From Alligator mississippiensis (Eukaryota; Chordata; Crocodylia; Alligatoridae): a stretch of 64,000 nucleotides of DNA. This document shows, in pieces, positions 21,601-32,800 of the stretch (position 1 is its first letter; every line of letters begins with the position of its first letter). Below the pieces are notes generated by a model that was given only the letters and a program-made list of their open reading frames with translations, had not been told where the DNA came from and ran no database searches. The translations under genes and the position numbers were made by a program. The stretch spans positions 21,894,501-21,958,500 of the forward strand of contig NC_081835.1 of the NCBI RefSeq assembly GCF_030867095.1. The letters are read 5' to 3'.

Positions 21601-22655
21601 CATTGATCTGATATCAGTCCCAGTTTTTGAGTAATTGCATGCAACCAATTCCAGCTCACATGTTCATTTGCACAGTCATGAGTATTCTGGAAGCTCTATA
21701 TACTAGGAAGAGGCTTTGGGGGATCAACACATTTAACAAAGAAGGAGGTGAGGAAAGGGGGGAAACAGGCACAGAACTGAAGGGTGAATTGCAGTGACTT
21801 GAGTTCACTATTTTATGTTCTGAATTTATAAAGCTCTTCTTCAATCCTTCTCCTGCATTCCCTGCTGCTGTTGGTTTGTGTGGTTTATGATTAAGAACTC
21901 ATGCAGAATCAATCCCTGCTTGAAATAGTGGTAGCATATCACTGATGAAGGCACCATTTTACCGTTTCCATGAGGAAATAAAATTGGATAAATATGTCTG
22001 TGAATTTAAAAATAATGAAATGTAACCTAGCATATATTTTCATATCCCATTTAGCCTTTTTATCCACTCCATCTTCCTCCTTCAACAGGGACTTTTTGTG
22101 TGGTGAGGGACAAGAGTGGTGTGCTAGGCCACAAGAGCTGGGGAGGGGCTGCTATACTGCTGCTAGTCCCCCTTCGAGCCCAGTGCCATCCATAGTCCAT
22201 CCATAGTTTATTTCTTTGACTGTCCACTGTCGCACCAAGGTAATCTCGCCTGAAACCTAGCCATTTTTCTTCAGTTTCACTCGTCATAATACAGTTTGGG
22301 TCTTTGCACTATAATCATGGAAACAAAGAACAGGACCTGTTTTTTCAGAGGAAATGTGTATGTGTGTGGGAAGAGAGATTTCTCTTTCTTGTAGTGATGC
22401 AGTCACTTGTGTCTGCCCACTGTTCAGTCACAGTATTCAGGATGGATGCTGACATGAGGATTCAAACCAAGGTTATAAGGGACACAGACAAGCTGGTTTT
22501 GACTAATTTCAAACCAGTTACATTATTTTTGCATTTTGATGTGACTGGATCCACATTCTTTAGTGATGCTGTTGGCGGAATAAAGGGGAAATAAGAAAAG
22601 AAAACCCTTTGCGGGAGAGAGAGAGAAATACATGGTAGGGGAGATCGGTGAAGTA
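21601..22655. other. Unannotated spacer
   Basis: About 1 kb with no gene or recognised repeat. A short GA run lies at 22613-22626. Confidence 0.55.
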
Positions 22656-22661
22656 CAAATA

Positions 22662-22941
22662 GGCGTGACCACACGTCACCCTATGGCAGTGTAGTGACAC
22701 ACTACATCACGGTATGGTGTGCTGTGGCAATGTAGTGATCACGTAGATCTACATATGATTGACACCTACATCACTGTATAGTGCGCTCCTACGGCAATGT
22801 AGCAGTGAAATCTAACTATACGCTGCATGCATGGTGCAGTAACCACCCATACTGCAAGGTGCTTTCAGTACTTCCAAAAGGAAGTACTAAAGCATGGTGC
22901 TGTAGCAACATTGCTGTATAGTGATGTGCAGACGCATGCCC
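22662..22941. mobile_element. Harbinger-like MITE (Chompy-like)
   Basis: The 280-bp element starts GGCGTGACCACACGTCACC and ends TGTGCAGACGCATGCCC, with ATA on both sides (22659-22661 and 22942-22944). Repeated words GGCAATGTAG and TACATCACGGTATGG and an internal palindrome AGTACTTCCAAAAGGAAGTACT are shared with the MITEs at 36.9-37.6 kb. Crocodilians carry an abundant MITE family called Chompy; membership is an inference from ends and style. Confidence 0.7.
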
Positions 22942-22983
22942 ATAGAGAGGAACGATTCTAAGGGGAAGAAATCCATAAAGGTA

Positions 22984-23561
22984 CAGGCAGTCCTCGACTT
23001 ACAACGTTTCGAGTTACAACGTTTCGTGTTTACAACGTTTATAAATTGACACCGTTTCAACTTTATGATGTCAGTTTCGACTTTGCAATGCTTGATCCAA
23101 TGCGACACTATGCCAGTGAGCAAGTTCACTGAATCACCCATCTCCCTGGAGAACATCTGTCCAAGCTTCATTGGACTCTTTCTTTAAGAAAGCAGACAAG
23201 ACTCCAGAAAAACCTGTAGACAAGACTCCTGAGAAGACTCCAGCCAAGAACCCTTCAAAAAGTCCAGCCAAGATCCTTTAAAAAAGTCCAGCAAAGTCAC
23301 CTCAAAGAAGTCCTTCTAAATCCATATGATTGCTATTTACAATATAAATACATTAATGTAGCTATATTACTCATCTATAATTGATCAAATACAAAATTAT
23401 GGGGTATTTTTGGTGAAAATAGGGTATCGGACCTTGGTTCAGGAACCAGTCCCCCATTTATAACATTGTTTCTTATGAGAAAATTGGTTCTGAGTTACAA
23501 CATTTTGACTTAAGATGCAGTTTGCAGGAACCAATTGTGTCGTAAGTCTGAGGACTGCCTG
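22984..23561 (+). mobile_element. Tigger-like (Tc1/mariner) DNA transposon fragment
   Basis: The 578-bp element begins CAGGCAGTCCTCGACTTACA and ends with the inverted form GTCTGAGGACTGCCTG. It is preceded by TA and followed by CA, a decayed TA duplication. These ends are typical of Tigger/pogo elements. The left arm contains ACAACGTTT words in tandem. The interior (about 23180-23330) encodes a Lys/Pro/Ser-rich stretch with KTPEKTPAK, probably the tail of the old transposase. Confidence 0.82.
23180..23330 (+). pseudogene. Possible Tigger transposase C-terminal tail remnant
   Basis: One frame gives repeated Lys-Thr-Pro and Lys-Ser-Pro units (for example KTPEKTPAKNPSKSPAK) with stops after AKIL and at the end. 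It lies inside the terminal repeats of the Tigger-like element. DDE catalytic regions are absent. It may instead be a simple-sequence expansion. Confidence 0.4.
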
Positions 23562-23989
23562 CAACACAGAAGGTCACACTTAGGCTGGTCTCATTCTGAA
23601 AGGTGGTTTGGGTTTGGTGTTAAGGGAGATCTGGTACCTAATGCACCTCTTCAATCAGAAAAATATATTCTATGACTGAACTTGGAGAGAGAGAAATAAA
23701 ATTAGAGCAAGAGAGAACATGCACGTGCACAAACTTTTCAGTTGTTTGTCGAGTTTACTATATTTCTACATTGGCTTTTGTAATTAAAGCCCAGCAGTAT
23801 CACAGGACTTTTTAAAGTACCCAAATCAGGTAAGAATCTCCATCTCTTTCCCTCCATGCTTAACAGCATACCTCTCCTCCTGCCCCACATGCACTTCTGC
23901 TGCTGCCCCCTCCTGCCCCGCTCGAGCCAGGCTGTGGCAGGGGGCAGTGGTAGCAATGGGAAGGTTCCCATTAATTTGCTCCATGCTGC

Positions 23990-25457
23990 CCAAGATACAC
24001 AGCTTTACGAGCACTTGTGGTACTCTGGCCAGGTGCCAGAAGACTGGAAGAAGGCCAATGTGGTCCCCATTTTCAAAAAAGGGAGAAGGGAGGACCCAGG
24101 CAACTATAGTCCATTAGTCTTACTTCTATCCTGGGGAAACTCTTTGAGAAAATTGTCCAGGAGCACATCTGCAAGGGACCAGCAGGGGAATGATGCTCAG
24201 GGGCAACCAGCAAGGCTTCATTGGGGGCAGGTCCTGTTAGACCAACCTGATTGCCTTCTACAATCAGGTCACAAAATCATTGGACGCAGGTGTTGCGGTG
24301 GACATAGTCTTTCTGGACTTCAGGAAGGCCTTTGACACTGTCTCCCACCCCATTCTCATTAAAAAGTTAGGTGACTGTGGCATTGATGTCTACACAGTCA
24401 GATGGATAGCAAATTGGCTGAGGGGCCATACCCAGAGAGTGGTGGTAGACAGGTCATTTTTGACCTGGAGGGATGTGGGCAGTGGAGTCTCACAGGGCTC
24501 AGTCGTCAGTCCCATACTGTTCAATTTCTTTATTAGCGATTTGGATGAGGGGATGAAAAGCACCCTGTTCAAATTTGCTGACAACACCAAGATTTGGGGC
24601 GAGGTGGACATGCTAGAAGGGAGGGACAGGATACAACTGGACCTGGACAGGCTACAGGGGTGGGCGACTGAGAATAGGATGGGATTCAATACTGACAAGT
24701 GCAGCGTACTGCACCTGGGGAGGAAAAACCAGCAGCTTACCTATAGGCTGGGGAACTCCCTTCTCGTAAGCACAGTGACTGAAAGGGATCTTGGAGTCAT
24801 TATCGATTCCAAAATGAACATGGGCTGCCAATGTGAGGATGCATTCAGTAAGGCCAACTGCACCTTTTCATGCATCCACAGATGCATCACAAGCAAGGCC
24901 AAGGAGGTGATCTTCCCCCTCTATGTGACACTGGTCAGGCCACGGAGTACTGCGTCCAGTTCTGGGCGCCGCACTTTAGGAAAGATGTGGACAGCATTGA
25001 GAGGGTCCAGAGGAAGGCCACTCGCATGATCTGGGGACAGCAGGGCAGACCCTATGACGAGGGCTACAGGACCTGAACCTGTTCAGCCTTCACAAGAGAA
25101 GGCTGAGAGGGGACCTGGTGGCCATCTATAAACTCACCGGGGGGACCAGCAGGGAATGGGTGAAACCCTATTCCTCCGAGCACTTCCCAAAGTAACAAGG
25201 AATAGCGGCCATAAGTTGAGTGTAGGTTCAGGCTGGACATTAGAAGGCACTACTTCACAGTCAGGGTGGCTAGGACCTGGAACCAACTTCCAAGGGAAAT
25301 AGTGCTTGCTCCTACCTTGGGGGTCATTAAGAGGAGGCTTGATAATTACCTAGCTGGAGTCATATGATCCCAGTATTAACTCCTGCCAAAGGGCAGGGGG
25401 TTGGACTTGATGATCTACTTAGGTCCCTTCCGACCCTACAACTACGAAACTATGAAA
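23990..25457 (+). mobile_element. CR1 LINE, 5'-truncated (CR1-C)
   Basis: A 1.47-kb CR1 copy carrying most of the reverse transcriptase, the ORF2 C-terminus and the 3' UTR. It ends with GGACTTGATGATCTACTTAG and a short AACTACGAAACTATGAAA terminal repeat. Sequence just upstream (23860-23985) is GC-rich and not clearly CR1, so the 5' junction is approximate. Confidence 0.94.
24000..25367 (+). pseudogene. CR1-C reverse transcriptase remnant
   Basis: Pieces in several frames encode YEHLWYSGQVPEDWKKANVV and PIFKKGRREDPGNYSP, then after a frameshift motif A FLDFRKAFDTVSHP and motif B GVSQGSVVSPILFN. Motif C reads KFADNTKIWG: the second catalytic aspartate is asparagine (codon 24583-24585). Another frameshift follows LVRP near 24945, after which frames 24870-25076 and onward carry WAPHFRKDVDSIERVQRKAT. 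The last frame ends at TGA 25365-25367 after LAGVI. No activity is possible. Confidence 0.92.
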
Positions 25458-26470
25458 CAAAGTATGCCTTCCTGAGCATAACTGACTCTAAACAGTTTTT
25501 TGTGACCTCTTACAGAAAACAGTCTTGTTAAGATATAGAACCAGTTAGGAAAAAAAAAGCCCTAGGAAAATATCTAGGGCTCTAGAGGTATCTTAAATAC
25601 CTCTGTTGCTGTATCATTTTTTCACTTACAACACTGAGGTGTCAAAAACTCATTTGCTGGAAAAAACCCTCCTTCTGTGACTGTAACACCTTAAATTTTG
25701 ATAAACAAGAAATTGTGAAAATCTAGATTTCTTTATTATGCCCTTTTTTGTTTCTTACATTTCCTTTAGTGTAGACAATAAAAACCATTTGTTCAGATTC
25801 CCTCTTATTTCTAAACTTTATTTTGCATCTATTGAATATAAGTGATAGCACTGACCTCTTAACATTGTGAAGAAATTTAAAAAACAAAGCAAATCCATTC
25901 ACTACATGAAAAAAATCAGTCAAAATACTCTTAATCATGTTAGATTTTTATTTATCCTATGACAACTTTGTCAAAAAATTAGGAGGAGGAATGCAGGAAA
26001 TAAAAATAATAAAATATTTTGGAAAAACTCCTTTAAACATGAAGCAGTGAATATTCAGAACATTGCTATTATAATTATTGTCACCTGGTGTATCTTTTTA
26101 TGGCTCTAGTTGCTCTATTTACATTACAGATGACTTTAAATTGTGTTCCTGATACTGTCGTGCAGTCTGCTCCGGGAGATGATTCTTCATATTGTAGCCT
26201 AATCTTTGTGGATTATAAAACCCTTTAACTGAGCTATAGTTCAGTGAATAATATATTTATTTTTCTCATCACATTATCTGCCACTACAGTAGCATATGGC
26301 TTGCTTGTCTTTTTTTGCTATACATATTTGATTTCCATTTAGTGTAAAGATTTCAGAATGAATCTAGTACTACGTATAAAAATGTTTCCCTGCCTCCAAT
26401 AGGAAAAATCTAGTCCATGCATTGACATACTGATATTTTACTTCTTATATCATATTTTTCATCCTGGAAG
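25458..26470. other. Unannotated spacer
   Basis: About 1 kb of AT-rich DNA with no recognised gene or repeat. Confidence 0.6.
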
Positions 26471-26479
26471 AGTATAAAG

Positions 26480-26803
26480 CAGAGGTGTTAAACTCACTTG
26501 CACCCTTAGGCCAGATCCAAACTACAAGCCTCCTTGTGGGCTGGATCTGGACTGTAAAGACCAGATCTGAACCCAGCAGCACTAGTGGGGTGAACAGTGG
26601 CAGGGGCAGCAGGGTGAGCAACAGTGAAGGGGTTAATGCAGCCATTACTTACCCCTCACTGAGGCACTGGGAATTTGGTGGCAGACACCAGACCCTGCTC
26701 TTCACCACATGCAAATTCCCAGCCCCTCTAGGAACCCTGTGGGCCAGCTGAAACAGCTTCATGGGCCATATCCAGCCTGTGATCCATATGTCTGACACTT
26801 CTG
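26480..26803 (+). mobile_element. Non-autonomous hAT element (family a)
   Basis: The 324-bp element starts CAGAGGTGTTAAACTCACTT and ends TATGTCTGACACTTCTG. Flanking duplications are GTATAAAG (26472-26479) and GTATGAAG (26804-26811), 8 bp with one mismatch. The subterminal words GGCCAGATCC and GGCTGGATCTGGAC link it to the element at 5813-6120. No transposase. Confidence 0.88.
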
Positions 26804-26811
26804 GTATGAAG

Positions 26812-27404
26812 GGTTTCAGTATGTAGGGATATTGGTTCATCTTCTCAGATCTTTTCAATCCATCCCATGGCTGGCAGATTTATTGAATGTGTGCATACAT
26901 TTCTTCTGACTTTTACTTCCTAGCTGGTAGGCTTAGTGAAGAGCTCTCATGGGCAGTTCTCCCTCTTTCCTTCCTCTGATTTGTTTGGCAGATCTCAGTG
27001 TGTACCTACCTACTTCTACCTGTTTCCACCAATTCCTTGTTTAGTTGTTGAAGGGGCATGGATGATGCTTTTCTCCTACCATCTTTCTTATCAGTGGAAG
27101 GGATATTAGCAATTCTCTCTGATGCCCCCAACTGACATTGACAGTAACATGGACTTTTCTTACCAGCTTCACCCCTAGATGAGAGGAGACAGAAGAGAAA
27201 AGCAAAGCAAAGGCAATGGCGGTTTGTAGACAACAACAAATGGATATTTGTTGCTGCAGCAATTTGTGTAAGCACTACTTCATAATTTTGAAATTCACAT
27301 TTTTGTTATCATTAGGGAATGAAGCCTTTTGTTATAAATAGGGGTGAGTGGAGGGGATGCTAAATTATGGAGAAACTGATCAACATATCAACTAATCAAT
27401 ATAT
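26812..27404. other. Unannotated spacer
   Basis: About 590 bases with no recognised feature. Confidence 0.55.
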
Positions 27405-28044
27405 CAAATAGGGTTCCCTAGGGATCTGTCTTGGGTTCGATACTGTTCAATAGCTTTAATGCCATAGAGGATGGAATTGAATATACACTTATTAAATTTG
27501 CAGATGACAAGTAAGTGAATGGATTAGAATTCAAAATGGCTGTGATAAATTAGAGAAATGGTCTGAAATAACTAGGATTAAATTCAATACAGACAAATTA
27601 AAAGTACTACATTTAGGAATGAACCAACACATGCAGAAATGTAAAATGGGGAATGACTGGTTAGACAGCAGCAGTGCAGAAGTGGAGATGGGAATTTATA
27701 GTGGATCACAGGCTGAATATGAGCCAACAACCATTTTATTGGAAAAAAATCTGAAAGCATATTAGATGTACAAACAGGCATTTTTTTCTACTCTATTGCC
27801 CACTGAGAAGCATCACTTGGAATATTGTATACAGTTTGGGGACCACGAATCAAGAAGGTTATAGAGAAATTGGAGACAATACAGAAGAGAGCAACAAAGT
27901 GATTAGTTGTCTTGAAAACATTTTTGAGGAATGATTCTAAGAATAAGGATTATTTAGAGAAAACGGGGTGGGGGGTTGATAACAGTCTTCAAATACAAAA
28001 GGTTATCAAGATAATGGTGATGAACTGTTTTTTATGTACATGGC
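27405..28044 (+). mobile_element. Old CR1-clade LINE, left part
   Basis: A diverged LINE fragment of about 860 bp in total, continued at 29020-29277 after an LTR insertion. It shows motif B (GSVLGSILFNSFN), an intact motif C KFADD (27494-27508), then EKWSE, DKLKVLHLG and YCIQFG-like remnants in broken frames. It is AT-rich and much more diverged than the other CR1 copies, and may belong to an old CR1/L3-type subfamily. Confidence 0.8.
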
Positions 28045-28343
28045 TGTCACAACCCAAAGTTGTGATTTTTTGTTTGTGTGTGTGCTTCGGCACTGCTAAA
28101 TTATTTCCCGCCAAATTTGTTGCTTTCTTTGCACGGTAGAGCTCTCTGCTGCTAGACAGAACTCTGGTGCAACGGGGGATTTCCCGCCGAATTGCAGCTT
28201 CTTTGCAGGGTGCATCTCTTTCTTGCACTGTAGTGATACACGTTGCAAAGAAGTTCCCGCCATTTGTATTAGGGTCCGCGCCATGTTATTGGCTGACTCC
28301 TAATTTAGGCACACATGGCGGCTAGCGATTGGCTTGCTAGCCG

Positions 28344-28350
28344 TACAAAA
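28344..28350 (+). promoter_or_regulatory. TATA-like box of LTR family 1 copy 2
   Basis: TACAAAA sits at the position of TATAAGA in copy 1, downstream of an inverted CCAAT (GCGATTGGC at 28325-28333). The T-to-C change at its third base may weaken it. Confidence 0.45.
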
Positions 28351-28558
28351 GGCTTGGGTAGTTTCCGCCCAAGCCGGAGGAGGGAGGAGAGAGAGATATT
28401 CTGTGTAAAGATCTCCAAGTGCTGTGGACCCTCGAGGACCTGGCGCGCCTCCCCTAAGCAGGCAAGAGAGGCAATGGAACCGAGCCTACGGAGCTTTCGC
28501 TTCTCGCCTCTCCCCGTCGCCGAGCGCAATCCTAGACGTATCCCTCTCCTATAATTTT

Positions 28559-28690
28559 GGACCCTGTGGAGCCTAGCAAACTCCGGGGAAAACTTATTGG
28601 ACCCGCAGAGCCTGAATAACTCCGGGGAAACTTTCGAACCCAACTTAACCGGACCCGCGGAGCCTAGCAAACTCCGTGGGAGCAATCGTT
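28559..28690 (+). repeat. Three tandem hairpin units in the LTR R region
   Basis: Units start GGACCC at 28559, 28599 and 28651. Each has a GGAGCCTAGCAAACTCC-like core (the second reads AGAGCCTGAATAACTCC). In the third, CCCGCGGAG can pair with CTCCGTGGG across a CCTAGCAAA loop, nine pairs including one G-T. They lie between the TATA box and the poly(A) region, as in copy 1. Confidence 0.75.
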
Positions 28691-28767
28691 TTGTCAGAGT
28701 CCTCCAACGAGGGTTCAAGCGGGAGCTGTGCCTGAAAACTTATCCATCCTACACTGATACCATCTTT

Positions 28768-28785
28768 GGGTGTAAGTAAACAATC
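28768..28785 (+). promoter_or_regulatory. Probable polyadenylation region of LTR copy 2
   Basis: GTGTAAGTAAACAATC is followed by CAACCGTTA; both are conserved in the other LTR copy. AGTAAA is the likely hexamer. Position after the hairpins and before the GC-rich end fits the R/U5 border. Confidence 0.4.
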
Positions 28786-29019
28786 TTTGCAATCAACCGT
28801 TATGCCTCTGTGACTAATTCTAACTCACGTGCGCAAGCCGCTTCGCGGTTTTCTCCCACCCTGCATGCCCGGGCTGACGGCCACAGCCCGCGTGCACCGG
28901 AGACGGGTCTGGTATGACCCCGGTTCGCCCCCGGCTTGCCCATGGCGGCCAGAATGGGATCGGAATCACCGCCGCACATGGCGACGAGGGCAGGATTGGG
29001 GCCCGGCCTGCACAATGGC

Positions 29020-29277
29020 GAACAAGAAACAAAATAATATGTTTAAATTATGAACAAGAGAGATTTAGGTTAAATGTTAAACTGATGTTAAATGTTCTTT
29101 CAAATTGTGTGGTTGGTTTAGCACTGAAACAGATTATTTACAGAAGCTGTGTGGAATCTCCATTACTGGGAGTTTTTCAATGCAGCTTAGATGAATATTT
29201 GTCTTGGATGGTTTAGTCAGAGATGATCCTGCCTTGAGCCTTTTAAGGTCCCTTCCCCCTCCTATTATTCTGTGAAG
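29020..29277 (+). mobile_element. Old CR1-clade LINE, right part
   Basis: Continuation of the 27405-28044 fragment. It contains a degraded C-terminus and the CR1-type 3' end, with GATGATCCTGCCTTGAGCC, GGTCCCTTCC and a terminal ATTATTCTGTGAA. Joining it to the left part gives a collinear LINE tail. Confidence 0.78.
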
Positions 29278-29639
29278 CCTAGACAATGGTAGAAATCATC
29301 TTTACAAGAAGCCCACAGTGGAAGTAGGGTAGGGGAATATTTAATGTAAAAGTCTGGTTCTGGATGGTTGTGAAATGCATAGAATTATAGCAGAAAAGAT
29401 GGAAGGAAGGTGGGAAATGGAGTGAGAAGCTAAGAATGGAGGAATGGAATAAGTGAGGGAAAGAAAAAAATTACTTTTTTTGACGATGGATATTTCTCAT
29501 AGTTGGTATATTCTAGCCCCTTAACATCTACATTTCAGCAGCCATTAACTGAGCTTTAGTTTAGCAATTGCTAAATTCCTATCACTATTTCCATGGCATT
29601 TTCTAGTCTTTTTCACAGGTCCAGCAGCCTATCCATATA

Positions 29640-29875
29640 TTTTTAATTCTATAATGCCTTATCACTCTCAGAACTTTAGAAACACTAATGAATTAAGCCA
29701 TGCAACTGTCTTGTAAGCCAGATAAGTATAATTAATTTGGTTTTATAGATGTGGAAACTGAGGTACAGAGTTGAAATAGGTTTTCAAATTTTACATAGCA
29801 AACTTGTGGCTTAGCTAGGAATAGAACCTAGTTGCCTGACATTATTCTGTGCTCCATCAGACCAGGCATTCTCTT
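29640..29875 (-). mobile_element. MIR SINE, ancient, minus strand
   Basis: Plus-strand words ATGTGGAAACTGAGGTACAG, ACATAGCAAACTTGTGGC and AGGAATAGAACCTAGTTGCC follow the reverse complement of MIR from its core towards its tRNA-like head. It is heavily diverged. Confidence 0.75.
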
Positions 29876-29879
29876 GAAA

Positions 29880-32800
29880 AGGATGATGCTTTTGCTTGTA
29901 CCATGGTTATTGCTAAGTGAATTTAAATAATAATAATAAACAGACAACTTACCACTCTCAAATGGATCAAATCACTTCATCTCCAGTCATTTAAATATTT
30001 CCACAGTATACAGGAGTGATTGTGGCAGGCTTTTGCCCACAAAGAGAAACATTTTGTCTTTCCATCTGCCACCCCAAATGCTGAGGCCTAGAAATGTTTC
30101 TGTTATTATCACTGAATGCACCTCAATGGATCAGGCCCTTTGTGTTTTTTGACACAAATATGACATTGCTAGTCTTTTAGGAATCTAATGTTTGAAAATA
30201 TATTTAGAATATTTACAAAGAAATAAACTATCTTTTGCAAGGTGGAAACACCAGCCTCTAGTTAGATGATGAAGTTTGGTGATTCTTTAAATAGCTTTAT
30301 AAGAAAGTTGAAAAAAAAGAACAATTTATTCACCGCTTCTCAGCTGCATAGTACACAGTAAAATGTTATAAATTAGAACCAGACTATGTAATCACCGAGA
30401 TTCACATTTTACAGATTTTACATAGACGTAAGTAATTGGAAACTTTACATTCTAGCAGCTTGTGGAATTAACTCAATCAGACACATATACAAACAAACAT
30501 ATTAATTAATTAGAAATATCTGACATTGAGTAGTTCACTTGGAAATATTTTTATGCAAATTAATTTTTAAAATTTATTTTGTTAAATTTTAAAATCTGAT
30601 TAGTATAATTTTACACTCACTTTTCACAAGTGTGAATAACTACACATTGCAAAACAGTTTTCTGCTCTTAGGACCCAATTCAGTACTGAATTCAGTCATG
30701 ACATTCTATTGGGGAAAGTAGAAAGGAAACTAGATAAAGCTCCTCTGTCTATGCCATTTTTTTAAAAAGGTAATTGAGCCTTAGGATGGGAGCACAGTAT
30801 GTGTGCCAGTTCAGTCAGATTGACCACACTTAAGCCCTCAGAGTTCAGTGAAAACTACCCCTGACTAGCTGGGATTTCCCTTTGCATAGGACAAAAGCTG
30901 GAGAAAAGGGGTGTGAATGGAGCACCACTGTTAGAAAGTATTAGACTGTCAAAATGGCTGTTGAAGCAGCTGCTTACAAATTAGAGCAGACTGAAAGCTC
31001 TAAATTGCATTAAAATTTGACCTGGTCTCTAGCAGCACTCAGGATGAGAAAACACTGTACACTTGACTTAAAGCTACTTTTGTTCACTACTGTCCTTCTC
31101 TGAATGTTGCCTGGCAAACCATGAAATCTGGATTATTGATGATATCTGGATTATTGACTTCAGTGGAGATGCACCCACTTAGCTCATGTTTGAATTTGGT
31201 CCTAATACTGTGTTGGTTAAACCTTAGGGAAAAAATAAAACAGAAAACCCCAAACAAATAGCCATTTTGTAAATTTTTGGTGATATATGATTATGTTAGA
31301 AGAACTGGCAGCTAACAATAGCAACAAAAAGGATTCTGCTAAACTTAGACTTAATTCTGATATCTATGTGTGTGTGTGTGTATATTTGCATCTATATTAA
31401 TTTATGCTGAATTACATTAAATATTTATAACCATAATTAAAGTGAATTTATATTTAATGATAAATTAAACATTCTAGGGGAGGGGAGGGGTTTAAAAACA
31501 GTAGTTAACACTCTCCCCAAGCTGGCTGAAGTAATTTTTTAAATAAACTGGGCCTGATGTGGCATCACACTCATTTAATCATTTAAATCACTTGCTTAGT
31601 CATTTAGGCCAGGTGCAGAAGTTACACTTATTGTGTGGCAGGTGTGCAGAAAGCACTCTACAGCTGTAACTGAACAGACAGTTAAAGCATATAGACTTCT
31701 GTAAAAATGGCAGATCCTGCTCTACGACAACTCAGGAAGAATGTGGTATGAGACTTCAGCTCTGTAGGTTAGAACGCCATAAAGAATAGCTGTACCACAT
31801 CCCATTGGGACTCACAGGTTGCTTTCCATGGACATCCAATGGAGCATTGTGGCATCCCTCTTACTCCTTCTCCCAGGGCGGTGCTCTAGCCTTAGCCAGA
31901 GCTTGCATGATCTGGCCAAGTGCTGGGCCAGCCCTGGCCCCATGCTCTCAGTGACCTGAGGTGGCAGACTCTGTTTCCATCCCCTCCTTGTTCCCTCTGG
32001 CCAGCTATGAGCTACTGTCTGGTATTATTCTGCAGTGTGCGGCTTCCATCTACCCCATCTGAGCACTTGTAAAGACTGCAGATTAAGTGTTGTGATGTTT
32101 GCTGGACCAGATCTTGTATAGTGTTGTTTTGAAGCATCCAGTTTCAGAACTCAGTCTGTTCAGCTTGAACCATGTTTCTCTCTGAAGGTCATGCCCAATG
32201 GTGGACTCACTTGGTATTGGTAAAAATGCTGTAGGAGTAGATTTCAGACCAGATTATTCCAACTGATCATTTCATTTCCATTCACCCCACTGCTTATCTA
32301 AATTTAGTGCAACACATAATGCCACAGCACGCAGCCTGCTGGGCTGTCCATGGGCCCAGAAACCTGGCAGCCGGGGGTGGTTAAAGTCTATCTATCTTCT
32401 TATGTTACTTGGTCTAATGCCCTAGATAGCAGGAAATACATCTGTATGTGTTCAAGTTGTGCCACCTGTTATGAGTTTCTATGCACTAGGAAGTATAGTG
32501 TTGAGCTTTTTAGTGTGACAACTTGTGGCCTATACAGGAGCACAGTAATCTGCTGGGCTGTACAGCATTGCAAGTGCAGTGGTTCTGAGCCCTTTGAAGT
32601 TGGCACCCTACGTTGTGCTGGCTAAACATCTTAAGGCAGCTGCCCATGCAGAGACTTTACTGCTGACTTTTTGAATGTGATGTTTATAGGTGAGAAGGAA
32701 TGGTTTAATGCAACTCTTTGGTAACTTGGGGTATACTCATTAGGAAGGATGTGGTTGCCTACTCTGATATTCAGCATGCTCTTGACTTGACAATTGTCCA

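Larger units (their letters stand above)
28045..29014 (+). mobile_element. Solo LTR (LTR family 1, copy 2), inserted in an old LINE
   Basis: The 970-bp LTR begins TGTCACAACCCAAAGTTGTG and ends GGCCTGCACA. The perfect 5-bp duplication ATGGC flanks it (28040-28044 and 29015-29019). It aligns with the inverted copy at 34-837: the GCTAGCGATTGG block, a TACAAAA box, three hairpin units, TGTAAGTAAACAATC, CAACCGTTA and a GC-rich end. It is longer mainly because of an extra hairpin unit and a different GC-rich end. Frames on both strands at 28305-29053 are LTR sequence, not genes. Confidence 0.93.
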
